Shown: positions 46,783 to 60,153, counted from the stretch's first letter. The stretch: DNA of 64,000 nucleotides from Liolophura sinensis (GCF_032854445.1 NC_088302.1:18905338-18969337); one strand, 5' to 3'. Program-made: numbers and translations. The notes: generated by a model not told the origin, from the letters alone.

Positions 46783-47840
46783 TAAGATTGCTATAAGTCT
46801 CAAGATGAGCATCTTATAGTTGTGGACAAAAGTTGTAGGTCAAATACAGTATTTGTTGCTGGAATTTTTCTCAGTATCATGATTCTCACATGTTAATAAA
46901 GTGATATCTTTCTCACGTGTTGACAATTCAAGTACTCGGAAGCTTGAGCTGAATGCAGCATTGGTTACGCCGGCAGACTGCAGATGGTACAGCACAGTGC
47001 ACTTTTACAGCACACATCAAGCATTCTTTGTGACAGCTTTTTCAGCCTACAAAAGGGTTCGGAAAATGTTCTTTGGTGCATTCAGTGCAGGCAGTCATTG
47101 TGTAGAGCTTCAGGAAATGTCACTTTGTTTTGATACCTCTGCGAAAAGTGAAATGTTACGTCATGTTCAAGTCATTCAAAGTGGTTCCATGTGGCATGTG
47201 GAGCACGGAGGTACCGGAGCAGTACACAGCTGAAACTTGGGGGCCTGTTAATGCTGTGCACAGCCTTATACTTTGTAGCACGCGTTTGCACTTACAACAT
47301 GCCACAAGGAAGTCTCTGTGTATGTAGCTGATGCTAGCTTAATTGTTTCCATTGTGAAGGACAAATTTGTAATATAAACAAGGCTTTTGTGACATTTGGC
47401 ACCTCCTGTTGTTATGGACAGGAACTAAACCAGAAGGCCATGCAATGCTTTTTTGAATCGAGGCTACAATGCTTTGTGCCATTTTCCTCATGCACATGTG
47501 CATGCAATCGGAAGTAGTGGTGTTAAACAAGAAAAAATGTAATTTTTTTTTTAAATCAAATCTTGCAGATGTTGAAGTATAAGCTTGTGTAAAGAAGTTG
47601 CTAATGGACCTCATGTACATATCGTTTGAAACAGTAACCACCTTCTTTCAAATTTTTGTTCAAGTCTTGAAAATGTTAAAGTAGACTTTTCAAAGAAAGG
47701 GTGTACAGACTACATGTACATATGGCATCATACCTAAATGGCAAGCTCCAAAACTTTGCTCTAAATCTATATTTATTCACAAGAGATCAATACTAGTTGG
47801 ATTGTGAAGAAACCAGCCATACCAGTCGTCAAAGGGCAGT

Positions 47841-48083
47841 TTAGAGACTTTTAATGAAGCGTATTGATTTAATCAAGTCAATTGGTAGAGGGCTGTTGTA
47901 GTTTGGGCTCCGCTGGAGTACACCATCTGTAATGGAATCATCTTCAATGTACACTCTATAGCTCCCACAACGTACCAATCTGACAAGAGAACTAGATTTT
48001 CTAAAGCTAGTTTTGGTTTCATCAGGCAGCACGATTTTAAACCGCCATGTTAAGGAAGCATCCCATCGGGAATGATTAAGCAA
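47841..48083 (-). CDS. Unidentified open frame (80 codons)
   Basis: Protein-like composition, with the strings LPDETKTSFRKSSSLVRLVR, CGSYRVYIEDDSITDGVLQ and SPNYNSPLPIDLIKSIRF before TAA. Possible internal acceptor (CTAGCTTTAG). Same strand as the Dpr/ZIG-8-like gene but no in-phase donor links it. The family is not recognised; a fragment of a transposon-encoded protein is one possibility. Confidence 0.25.
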   Translation of the reverse strand: MLNHSRWDASLTWRFKIVLPDETKTSFRKSSSLVRLVRCGSYRVYIEDDSITDGVLQRSPNYNSPLPIDLIKSIRFIKSL

Positions 48084-48088
48084 TCAAA

Positions 48089-48110
48089 GGGGCGGGGGGG
48101 GGGGGGGGGG
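48089..48110 (+). repeat. Poly-G tract
   Basis: A run of 17 G after GGGGC. Long pure G runs are rare in AT-rich DNA and prone to assembly error. Confidence 0.9.
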
Positions 48111-48330
48111 AGGCTTTTAAGCTGGGATATAGAATGGAGTTGGACTGGGTCTGTGCCTGCGAAGGATCCTAGCAGTAAGCATGGAGAATACACCCATATA
48201 TTGAACTGCATTATTAACTTCAGTAAAAATTTATCATTAGTAAAAAAGTGAAAATGAACCCTAGCTAGCTCAAATATTCTGTGATTTTCTTCAGTCATCC
48301 GATTTTTTTTTTGTGGGGTTGTGGGCACAA

Positions 48331-48360
48331 GGGGGTGGGGTGGGGGTACTGTGGGGAGGG
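48331..48360 (+). other. G-quadruplex-prone tract, + strand
   Basis: Five G-runs of 3-5 in 30 bp (GGGGG T GGGG T GGGGG TACTGT GGGG A GGG), with short loops; further GGGG/GGG runs lie just upstream at 48314-48325. Confidence 0.75.
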
Positions 48361-49246
48361 CAAAACACCATTTTACTTTGTCCAATAAACAAAACGTAAT
48401 TCCCCTGAATATTTGTTCAGGAAAAATAAAAATGTTTCTCCAGATATATATCTGAATGAATATTGTGTACAGTTGAAGTAGTTTTAATCTCATGAAATGG
48501 GGGACATCTTTTATCCTTGGGTATTTCTCCACAACACTGTAGGTGGTGTGAAATTCAACTTGCACCATGCACTAATTCCTCCGTTTATTGCTGTATAATT
48601 TATGGCTTTAGAACACTTTTTGGATTGATGACATGCAATTTGCATATTGTCATTGACATGTGACTGGAAAAACTCACAGCATTATTATATGGCACTGTGG
48701 GAAAGTACAAACATGTGATCGCATTCATGGAGGTGAGGCCAAAAGCAAAGTGGGACGTGTCAACTTTATATGTGCATATATGCAGGAGATTATCTCTGAT
48801 CACTTAAAACCGAAAATTGTTACCTCATTATTTCCATGGACACATTACAGTTATTCTGCTGGATGTCAGGATATCATATGTTTGACCTATCAGTTTTACC
48901 ACAGTGCTCTTTCAGGATTGAGCATAATGTTGTCAGAAATTTGTATGTTTAAATCAGATTGCAGTGTTTGACAGTGTATATCTGGGCCCAGTTTGACAAA
49001 GATATCTTTCATGTACGATAATCAGACTGCACATGAGACAGTGGTACGGTAATAGTGACGCACAAAATGTGGTACAATGAATGTACAAACATTAACAATT
49101 CCTGTATATTCATGGACATTTGTAATACATATATTTGATTTGAGAAATGAGCACTTTGTTTCATGGACACATAAATAGTAAGAAGGTCACAGTTGCGCAA
49201 GAATTCTCGTATTTGCCCTAAAACATGACATGAATAAAAATATGGC

Positions 49247-49321
49247 TTTTGGTGCTGAAACTCACATTTTCCCAGCTAAATATCATTATACATGTACCTT
49301 CCAAACAAACCTTAAAACATC
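49247..49321. repeat. Short dispersed repeat (partner at 46712-46782)
   Basis: See the partner; same word order including ACCTTCCAAACAAACCTTAA and AACATC. Confidence 0.4.
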
Positions 49322-52300
49322 AGAACATCAGATGAATAAAATTCCCTGAATCAGACAAGATGATCAGCTTACTCATGTTCAAAATTTTAACAGGTCATTC
49401 ATTATACAGTCGGTTCTAATCTTCTCCATTCCCACTTTCTAACCAAAGGAAATAAAATCTCTGCATCAAGAACAAATGCTAGAGACAGGCTAATGAGAGT
49501 ACATTTGGCATTTTGATGATTCCAACCTTGGAGATATTGTTTGATTCAAAACAAATTAATATGATAATAATAATATCTTTATTTATTGAAGGTAGCTTGG
49601 TCAGTTTACAATGAAACTGTTCTTCCCCAAGGTCTTCACAGAGAAAACAAATACATGTATATAGTACTTCCGAGTCCAATCAAAAAATACATCAGTTGAT
49701 CTGTGCTCGTATGGTGTATACCTGTGTTTGTTTATGTTGTATTCCTCTCTGGAATGTAACTCTGTCTGTGTGTCTATTCTTAAAATGTTCACCATTTTGT
49801 TTTGGGTCAACCTCTTTCTCCTCAATTATGATGAGCCCGGTTACAGATGGTAGATACAGATCTGACAGGAAGTGTATCGGGGTACAGATGGGGGATGATG
49901 GGAGCAAACTGATTGGCATGGCAGGCTAATGGTGCAATGTGTTGCTGTCAATCAACAATTGCGCCTATTTTGTCATTTCAAATTTAGTTTTAACTGTTAA
50001 ACATGTCTTTAAGCAGTTCTCATTTTTCTGTTTGCAAGTAAAATCCAACAGCCTGGAACAGAGATGCAATAAATTCCTTTCGAGTTTTGGTCTCAGATTC
50101 CTGACAGCTTGCCCCAGGAGCTGAGCCGGAAATATACCAAATTACCAAATGACCTGGAAACATACTGGTCAAATTTGCATCTAATTTTGCACTATATGTC
50201 ATGTCTGATGTGGCATTGATATGTTTTGACTTTGGACAGAGCAGCAAACTGCACCTGCTGTGGAGTTTCCCTTCTTTACTGACCATGGCTTGACCCGGGA
50301 AGATTTATGGCAGACTATTTCAGCAATTCCTTTGACCCATCTCCATATGACATACTAACACATGTCTTGGTAATGAAGTACTGGTCATCTGGCAACTTTT
50401 AGGGTACTGTTACTTGTCACAACTGACTTTTGATCTCTGAGATGTTGCTGACAAATTTGTAAACACTTGAAATAATCCAAAATCCAGCCTTTACCACTCT
50501 GACCATAGACTACATTGCAGATACAGAACAAATATGCGCATTTTCCCATCAAACCATACACTACCAGTTGGCTTAAATTGAGTTTCTCAGGTTTCACCAC
50601 TTACACATGAGTGGACATGAAAAACTCAGCTTCTTCAGCCCAGTTTAAAATTTCAATTTAATTTCTTATTTTTGGACTCTGGAGTTAAAATTTACAACAA
50701 CTTTACAAGTGTTCTGATGAGACAAATTCTGACATAATTTGAACTCCCTGAATTTGAATTTAAATTTTGACTTAGGTGAAAAAAAAGGGGTTTTTTGGGG
50801 GGACACAGTTCCAGCAAGTTTCTATCATGCCACTAGCATTCTTTATACACATACAATTGTATTGCTGTTGTTCATGGATTTTTGTACAATCAGCCCCACA
50901 GCAGTAAGCCATTGGCATGCTATATGCTCACTTTTAGGCTTCCTGTAGAAACCTGTTAGTGTGAACAGCAAACTGCAATGTGTGATGTTTTTTTATGTTT
51001 TTTTTTTGTGCTGCTAACAGTTGCATGTACTGATGAAGTATGTATGAAGATGAAGCATGTGATGTCAGCTGTTAGGGTATATCCATAAATCTTAATGCGT
51101 GTCATTAATAAATTCACAGATTAGTAATTGCCAAGAACCTTTGCTGATTCATGTACATGTAGAAAGCATGTAGAAAGCAGATTAGCATCCAGGAGTTCGC
51201 AGAAGCCCAACTTACACACACGGAAATCCAGAAATTGAGTTCCTTCAGGAGCCAAATTGAATTTTAAAAAATTTACCCACCAATTTAGAATCTGAATTGA
51301 TTCAAATTTATTTTACAAATCAGAGGAAATTTTCTGTTCTATTGTGAAAGTATCTATAGATTTCTGTAATTCACATTCACTTCACAGATTTACTATTACT
51401 AAAGCCACTGATTTTGAGAATAAAGAAGCACTTATTTACTTTGCTGATACATGTTTACAACTTGTGCAAGAAATAAAAAAAAAGTTGCCAATTTTCTAAG
51501 AAATGCTAAGTCATGTCTTTTACAAAAATTCAGTTTTAAAGTGATTTTTATGAACTGATATTCTGTCCGTAAAATCACTGTATTAATCTCAGAAGATTCT
51601 ACTTACTGTAATGCATATTGCTACTGACACACACATGCATAAAATGGGAACGCCATGGTGTAATACTATTAAATACGTGACAGGCTGCAATGTCAGAAAA
51701 AAGGCTTTTTTGGGTGAAATAAAACATTTGGTTCATTCAGGAAGCAAAGGCATAGTTAGATGCTGTTTGCATTTGTCATGGAAAGAGCAAATATAGGGAA
51801 TGTGAAATCAAGCAAGCAATTGTAGTAAATGGGTATTGACCTCTACTTATGGTCAGTGGTACCGTATGTACCCTAGAGGGCAATAAAATTGATCGGGCTG
51901 TTAAAAATAGATGAATTCTGGGCCGGCACCCCGCTGGGAAGCATCCCTGCTGGTGAGTTATGTTAGTCCATTAAATTTGCTGACAGACAGACAAGGTTTA
52001 CACTTAGCTGAAATGTGATATAGACTTTTATCCTCGGCGGCTTGTTTATAGAAATTCATACAGATATATGGTTTGAATGAAATGTGCTTTTATGTTTTAA
52101 AAATGTATGAGGTATAGTTTGCTGGGCGATTTCCTATGATAAATAGCCAATGGCAGTTTTTATCCATTGATTTTAAACGCTGAACTCTTTGATTGCACAT
52201 GTTGTGGAAAGATTGTTTTTTTTCTTTTTCTTTGTGTATCAGCTACATGTATATACTTGAAAGACAAAATGTACAATTTTCTTATAAGTGTATGCATGTG

Positions 52301-52541
52301 CGAACACTGCCAATCAGATTAAGTGTACACAGTTTCATGGATGCTACCAGAATGTTAACAGGCTTCTGATTGTAAATATATGTACAGTACTAGTATATTG
52401 AAAAGCAAAGTGTGTTGTCCAGTTTTCATGAAAGTATCAAATTGACAAACATTGTGTATAAAATGTTCCTGATTTTAACACATTGACCAGCTAATTAGTG
52501 TATATTGGCAAACAAAGTATTTTGCAAGAAGAAGTAAAAGT

Positions 52542-52727
52542 AAAATACTGACAACTAAGTATTGTAATAAATAAAATATGGATAACTGAGTATTGTAATA
52601 AATAAAATACTGACAACTAAGTATTGTAATAAATAAAATATGGATAACTGAGTATTGTAATAAATAAAATACTGACAACTAAGTATTGTAATAAATAAAA
52701 TACGGACAACTGAGTACTGTAATAAAT
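52542..52727. repeat. Tandem array, 31 bp x 6 with 62-bp alternation
   Basis: Exact 31-bp periodicity of AAAATA followed by CTGACAACTAAG or TGGATAACTGAG and then TATTGTAATAAAT. The two subtypes alternate strictly for the first five units; the sixth is intermediate (CGGACAACTGAG). Open frames across it are artefacts. Confidence 0.97.
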
Positions 52728-54689
52728 AAAATAAGAAGGCACACATAGTTTCCCAAAAAGCAGAGTGTGCTCAGTTTTGATGATGGTGAAATATTAACAA
52801 GCACAGCTGACTGTGGGAAAAGTGTCCATTTTCTACAGCATCATATTAATTACCTCATGGGTATGACACATCGTCCACTCCATTTAGAGGTGGACTTAGT
52901 CACTCAGTGTTACAGGGGCTGATTCATCCGCAGGTAGACTCACCTGAACATGCTTAACGAGATTAATCAATACCTAGTCAGAGATAGTCGATTAGCAATC
53001 CATCAGGGTTGACTTTAATTCAGCTTTGATAGGCATACAGAAACGGTATCCAGAATAAATAGTCTGGTAACGTGTTACCGCAGGTTTTGATGTAATCAGG
53101 AAAATGCTGTTATACAGTCATTTGTTTGGCTAAGTGAGTGGAAACCCTCCTGGGGTTAGGCCTGAAGTGCACTGCAGGATATGCGCAGCTGCTGTGCACC
53201 AGCAGACTTTGAGGAGACAGTTTTGTGATGCATTAGCAACAATAAAATGATAGTTTTGGTTCCTTTTCATGGCTTTTTTTTGTGGGAAATAGCTTTGTTT
53301 TTAAAATCTATTTTTAAAAAAGTCCTATGAATTTGTATGCATATGTACAAGTATTACTAGTGTCAAAAGGAGAAATACAAGATTTACAAGAAAAATCTCA
53401 AGTTGTCATGCTCTTGTGGTTTTAAAAGACAAAATGACTGATCTGTATTGGAAGTAGGCAGTCAGTGAAGTATAAATTTCATCCAAAATGATATGAAGCA
53501 TAAAACATTGCAGTGGCCATTCAGTCCAGACTGGGTGTTTTTTTTTTTTTTCTTAATGTTGTTGGAATAAACCTGAAAATTAGTCTGAAAAATCTGATGA
53601 AGGCAGCAAAATAAAAGTGTAAATATATAAAATGCATCTTCACAGGATTTTCTTTGTAAAAAAAAAAAAAAGAATGGAAGAGAAATCCCACCATTTATCC
53701 CCACTGTTCAAATTTTAGTGGTCATATCTTATGTCATGGTACATGCATGTGTACCTTGGAATACATCATCTGATTTCAAGAGTAAAGTTAGGTTATAACC
53801 ATTACTGAACTCAGCGTTCCATCTTTTTCAACCTTTAGAAAGATAGCTTTTGTTGGGTTGAAGATTTGAAGGAAAGGGAGATGACAAAATGCCGGTGAAC
53901 TATTCTCTGAGTAGAATGGTGATGGTGGTGGTTTAATTCTCGCTTATTAGTCTGCTCAGATGTAACAGTGAAGTGGAACGAAGCTTCTTTGTTGCTCAAG
54001 TGTCATTGTTGTAATCCTTTTCTTTGGTTAACTTGATCTCCCTGTGGGACACTAGAGTAAGGGGTTTAAGGTGTGCCCAGGACATGTCCTATAACAGTCT
54101 TAATCCCCAGGGGGAAGGGGGTATGTGTGACAGGAAGAATGACCTTGGGATTAACCTTGTGCCCAGTGGTAATGTTGCCCACTGGTGGATAATAGCTGTT
54201 GACAAATTCGATTTGGTTGTTTGTTAAGTTTTCATTTAGGCCCCTTTAAGCTGAAAAACTGCAGGTGTGAAACTTAGCCTGTACTGAAGCCATTGTGTGA
54301 AGTGTGTGGCTGTCGATCTTGAAGTGGAAATGTTTCAACCCACTTGAAGTTTTCTTGTTTTCAAGTATTTCTCTTTGCTTTCAGTTTTTCATTTTCAATG
54401 TTAAGAACAAAAAACTAAAAATGCTCCTAAAAACTGAGTAGCATCGTCTTTTGAAAAGTTAATGCAGATATTCCACTAATATTTTTTAAAACACCAGAGC
54501 CACTTTTTTTTTTTAGTTTTCTTTTGTTTAGCAGATTACAGAGTTCAAATTATGCAGCTAAAGTCACAATAGTCAGTGTAACAGGATCATATCCATGAAT
54601 GAGATCCGAAGAATAACTCAAGCCAGGAGTATGTGATAGCTTGTTTTCATATATTCTTCCTAATATTGCTTCTGAATCAGGTTGCCTAC

Positions 54690-54860
54690 ATGACTGTCAG
54701 GCTGTATAAAGTTGATAAAGCCTGGAAAGGACTTCTATGAAGGTCGGAGCGTTAAATGACTTTGAGATTAGTCGCTGTATGACCCCTAATTGACCAGATA
54801 ATGGGCCATTACTAGACGCTTTAGTCACTGGCTTTCTGTGAAATTGCATAGATAATGAGA
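54690..54860. promoter_or_regulatory. Possible cis-regulatory segment
   Basis: Compact non-repetitive stretch with TTAAATGACTTTGAGATTAG, CCCCTAATTGACC and GATAATGGGCCATTACT, i.e. closely spaced homeodomain- and GATA-like cores. Motif impression only. Confidence 0.15.
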
Positions 54861-56419
54861 CTGATTGTGGTGGTTCTTACTTTTCTTGTCAAAGAAGATG
54901 AATTGCGATACAAATTACAAATCCGTCGGTATTGACTTATAACTTAGTGTCTGCATATCATTATTGATATATCCCAGGGCCTATGTTATGGCATTTTAAG
55001 TTGACTTGACACAGATGTGACCATTGTTTTTAGAAAGCTTTAAGAGTTAGCCAGTCTTCACTATGCATATGATATGCCAGGGAAAATCTGGATTTCAGGC
55101 TGTCCATTTTGAGTTTATATCAACTCTTGATTAATGCTTGTAGTTTCTGGAGTACTTTTTAGTACCACTTTGCACATCTGGTGGTCATTTGCCAAAATTG
55201 CAGGACTCCAATGATATGCATGAGCAGGCACCAAAGTGAAACATAAAAGCGTTTTTATTGTTAACCAGGAAGGGACAGATCCTATTTATTTGTATCTGAC
55301 CCACTGTTCAGGCTTTAATCCCCTTGTCCAGCATGATAAATGTACCACCCACCTTCTACCTTACCCAGTTTATGAAATGACCCTCAGGTGCCGCACTGCA
55401 CTCTTTGTGAGCAGATTTTATGTTTGAAGTCCAAAAGTAACAAAAGCAGTCAAAAGAGAAAAGAATGTTGTCCATGGAAGATTTGGCGTGTGCACACGTG
55501 AAGTTCTGTTTTCAAGCCATTGATTTTATCAAAATGGTCCGTTGGTCACTTTTACTCCACACGAACTCAAGCTGTGACCAATCTGTTCTGTTAAACTGAA
55601 CAAGAATGGCTTTGGCGGAATTAAGTTTTCTTGTAAAAGTGATAAGCATGGAGGTTAATATACTGTGGACAGGCATACAATGGCAGCCTGCAGACGAAGA
55701 TCCGAACAATAGGTACCCCTTGGAAATACTTAATTGTAACTGTTAAATTGGCTTGTAACTATCAAATGGGCAAATTGCAGACAACCGTTATTCTATCCAG
55801 CCTCATTTCACCTGAGATGTGTTCACAGTCAGTTCATGTCTGTAATTGGATTATATGGTACATTGTAAAAAAAAAAGTATAAAAACAGCTAGATAACAAT
55901 CACTGAAAAGCTGACATGTTGGAGATGAAACTTTTGTGTTGTTGTCTCGGTAAGCATTGGTGTAAAATTACCATTGAAATTGAACTAACCCCACTAGGAC
56001 AAGCCTTAATTGTTAAGTCGACAGGTATAGAAGACTGTCCAGTGTTGATGTAAGAGAACAGGTATTGTGGAGTTGTTATCTCTTCAACAATTGGCCCTTA
56101 AAAACTTCTTCAGACTTTTCAATCTTTATTGACAGCTTATAATTATTATGGTTTTTCTTTAAGGATTCATATCCAGAGCTGGCACCAAATAACAGGCATT
56201 ACCTTTATAACGTAAAAGCTGACAAAGATCTAATTAAGAGCTGAAAAGTTCTTAAACCCAACTGAATCTTTTGTAAGTTTACTTGGTGTGTTGATGGGTC
56301 AAATTTCTAACATAGGTCATTCACCTAACAAGGGGCCTAAATAGAAAATGACATCTGAGTTTTTGTGGCGCAATCTGGGTTTTACAACAAAGTTTTGATT
56401 AGATTACTTCAACTTTTAA

Positions 56420-56451
56420 CCCCACCCCCACCCCACCCCACCCCACCCCCA
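56420..56451 (-). other. G-quadruplex-prone tract, - strand
   Basis: CCCCACCCCCACCCCACCCC followed by two further C-runs; the complement has six G-runs of 4-5 with single-base loops, an especially strong quadruplex pattern. Confidence 0.8.
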
Positions 56452-58865
56452 ACTCATAAAACAACACTCTTTTTCCAGAATGAACATTTTTGACTGGACC
56501 AGCAAAAAAAATTTCAGTTAGTTTCTAATGGATGTACATGGTTGATTTTTAAAGATGTTTGCTTCACAGTGTTAGAGTTAGAAATAAAACCCATATCAAA
56601 AACACATGCCTAGTGCGTAATCACTACCGCTGGCTAGCAGCTTTCATCAACTTTCTTGATGTGAACAAATCGCTAGCAGAAATGTAAACATTCCGGTGAA
56701 CATATGACGATGTTGAGTATTCTAGGCCTTGAATTGAGTGAGCTTCCCACCAAGCTTAAGTTTCGTTCACTTTCTGAACAGAGCCCTTCCCTGGTTTGGC
56801 CCATTGCAGTTAACATGGCTGCATGCAGTTCTAGAAAGAAAACAACTGAGTTGAAAATGACTGTTTTGGTATTTTCTGCGCACTTTGAGGTCTTTATTAT
56901 AAAATTTTGGCTCTCTCAGTTGTTTCAGGCTTGAATGCCAGCCAAAGAATCGCCAAAGTAAATATTTCCTTGTTATGCAGTGTTTGTTTTACAATGTTCC
57001 TCTTTCAGTGTAAGCTGGTATTAAAACCAATATGAGAAAGTACAAATAGGATTATGGACTACCATCAAGAGTATCATTGGGCCAAGACAAGGTATTATAT
57101 TAGGCAATAACTCCTTTGTGGTTTTTCTGGGGTGACTGGAGGTGCCCTAACACAAGCTTTTATTTCACTGCATTCTGCACCAGGCAGTGTGTTGGCACGC
57201 GGCGTGGCAAGCTACGGGTGATCCAAGCTTTCCCTCGAGTCATGACACTTGGGTTTCCCAGCAGTGCATAATCTCGCCTAAACAGCGCAAAAAAAAAAAA
57301 AAGGAAAAAAAAAAATCATAAAAACTTCACTGATTTCACTGCGCCTCCATCCTTGGCAGATATATGGGCCTGGATGCTGTCAGAAGGACAACATTTTTAC
57401 TGAGAATTTATTACTAATTGGCTGGCTCATTTCAATTATAAGTCAAACAAGAGCGTTCTTGTGTCCTGACATACTCGGTATTATCAGAAAATTGGCAGCA
57501 AACCTCCATCTGTGCAGTGTTCTGATAGTACCCTCTGTAAGATTCTTGTTCATATTATGTCAACTGTTAACCTTACACAAAGCTGTAGCATGTAATCCAC
57601 TCAAGAATCAGCTATATTTTGGTACAGCTGTCCGTCTGTCTGTGCATTCGCTTGTCTGTTAAGTGTATGATATGTACAGTGTAAACTTGAGAGAAAGGGT
57701 AAAGGTAAAATGTGTTACCTGTAAATCAGAATTATTGCACTCCATACGGATGGTGTTGCTTCTTATGAAGTAGATAAAAGTTGTTGAATTTAATCATTAT
57801 AGTGTTGGTAAATATGCAAGTAATGGAAATAAATGGTAGTTTACCAACAAACACAAAATTCATTTTTCTGATTATAATTGCTCCACTATGTATCTGTATT
57901 GTTTTTACTGTTTTTCTTCTTCTTGAGCAATTGTTTATAGAAAAATTATGTACCATGCACTACAGAGCGTGTATGGTACAAGTCAGGCATTTATGACAGG
58001 CACATTGAGTCAGCCTCGTCAGCATTTGTAATCAGACTAACAGTATACACCACTAATTTCAGGGTCAGTTTCCGTGGCTGACACATCTCCTTGTCACGGG
58101 CACACGCCAGGTTTTATGTTTTACCAGTGGCAGAGATATTAAGGATGAGCACGTGTGTTGTCAGTTGGATACGGTTGTGGTTAGGATGGGGATGTGGGGA
58201 ACACTGGTGGAGGGTTTTTCTCTGAGGACCCCAGGGGTGCCTGTGGAGGGAGATTCCAGGGCGTTAGCGCACATTCCTGCCACCAGGTGGGGCAGTCAGC
58301 TAGGGCTAACCCTGCATGATCTAAGCACATGTTAAGGTCGGCAGGTATAGATCTATCGTACATATTCTTGATCCAGTACATAATATTTACCTGTACAATG
58401 TACATACATTTTATTGTTATGTACAAGGATTAAGCCTCTTTGTAGCAACAACTGTGGAAAAATTATTTGTCTCATCTATTACAAAACGAAAGAGGCATAT
58501 ACATACAAATTCAGACTTAATGCCAATACCAGTCCATGCAGGCTTATACCCTGGAACACCTTTGAACCAAACCTTCATGCTCATTCAGTAGTGCGTGGTA
58601 CATACTCTGATACTAAAAGGCAAAGAATGCTTGAGCATGCATGACAGCACTTCATACCCACATGGTCTTTTTTCATTTGTAAGAATTTAACCTATTTTCT
58701 TTAAGTGTTGCGCAACATAACTGGAATATGTAAAAGTACACTTCTAAAGCATTGCTGAGTTCTTGGGTGGGATAGAATAACGCAGAATTTGATGATTCGT
58801 TAGGAGAGTAAAGTATAAGTTAAAGTATTTTTAAGTGTTTTACCATTATCTTTTTTCCTCATTAG

Positions 58866-59245
58866 ACATTCTTGTGAAGGATGGTGCAAACCCGTTTTGG
58901 TTTAGTTCCCATCCCCCTTTTGAATTCTTAAAGAGGTTGATGGCCTGTTGTGCAATGGGAAAACCACTTAAATTCATTGACTCACTTTCATGCTCTCCTA
59001 ACATGAAGGACTATCATACTGTTGGAACGTTGCATTTATGGTGGCATGACTACATTACACCGTTGTTTATAACAGTCGTTCATCTATTATATGAAGTGAC
59101 AATCATTTGGGGAAGTAGAAGGTATGGTAAAAATGTCACATTTGGGGAAGTAGTGTCATGCTCAAATTTTTCTTCAAATGTTCTGCAGGATGAAAATTTA
59201 TCAGTTGCACTGGAACATGAGTTGTCCATCAATCCTGAAGAATGA
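58866..59245 (+). CDS. Unidentified terminal-exon-like open frame (about 126 codons)
   Basis: A pyrimidine-rich acceptor (TATCTTTTTTCCTCATTAG) precedes an open frame to a TGA at 59243-59245. The predicted stretch contains GANPFWFSSHPPFEFLKRLM, CCAMGKPLKFID and SPNMKDYHTVGTLHLWWHDY, followed by a hydrophobic run (ITPLFITVVHLLYEVTIIW) and an acidic end. It is rich in Trp, Cys and Pro, unlike chance AT-rich frames. I do not recognise it. No upstream exon was identified, so it may be a final exon, a processed pseudogene piece or a transposon fragment. Confidence 0.4.
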
Positions 59246-59901
59246 TAGGATTGAAAAGCCTGTAGATGTTAACCAATAAGATAGAGATTATTTGAGTCAG
59301 ATATGTCTACTATTTTCTTTTGACTTGTAAGAGGGATAGTTTTAGTGGATTAAAGGATTAAGTCTTGCAGCACGTACTGGGAAAGACTTGTGGTACAAGG
59401 TTATATGCAGACAGTTGTGTAATGAGCAAGCTTAGAATGATACTTCCACTTTATAGCTTAAAATTTCAGAAAATCACATTAAACCTATGGAAGAAATTAC
59501 CACTATTTTCCCTTTGAGACAGTGCAATGTTCCACAGGGAAAGAGTACATGTAGTTTTGCTTTGTACAGTGTAGATTACCTTCTTTTAAATCGCTACATG
59601 TTCAAGAAACCTAAATATACACATTTGTAAAATAAAAGCTTGGCAAAGGTCCAGGAATTTCTTGCAAATGGTTATCGGACCATTATTCAGTCAACCAACC
59701 AACATTGAAGTTTGGGCAAATTTTGACCTGGTGAGCAGAAATTAGTTGGTACACCTTATTTTGCTCCGAATTTCCTTAAGGCTGATATACCGAATCAGCC
59801 TCGGGCCTGTTAGAGAGTGGCAGACCTTGTGTATTTGACTGTCATTCACTCTCCCTATTTACCTTGTGGATCAATAGCTGTTAAGAATAGCGTCTTGGTT
59901 G

Positions 59902-60153
59902 TTAGAGTAATTGGACTGATGTAAACAGAATGCCAGACTGGGGGGCCCGATCAAGCACATTTCCACGCAAGTGTGCGATCAATTTAGGGACAGTTTCCAT
60001 CCCATCTTTGACGCTGTGTGCTATTCGTGTTATCTCTGAGGAAAAACTTTTGATTTTCTGCTGATTCGCCTCTTCACAAACTCTTGGCAGATCTCCAATA
60101 AAACAATGACCATGATTGATTTCTTCAGAGCACACAGGAAAAAATTCTGCCAT
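59902..60153 (-). CDS. Unidentified small open frame (83 codons)
   Basis: ATG in excellent context (ATACCATGG) at 60153. The frame contains CSEEINHGHCFIGDLPRVCE, KSFSSEITRIAHSVKDGMET and VPKLIAHLRGN before TAA. Protein-like through about residue 66, less so after, so it may be a first exon whose donor I cannot place. Family unknown. On the same strand as the Dpr/ZIG-8-like gene but it encodes no signal peptide. Confidence 0.3.
   Translation of the reverse strand: MAEFFPVCSEEINHGHCFIGDLPRVCEEANQQKIKSFSSEITRIAHSVKDGMETVPKLIAHLRGNVLDRAPQSGILFTSVQLL

Noticed and set aside
52475-52746. Two repetitive open frames (FYLLQYSV repeats) on the minus strand
   Set aside because: Translation of the 31-bp tandem array.
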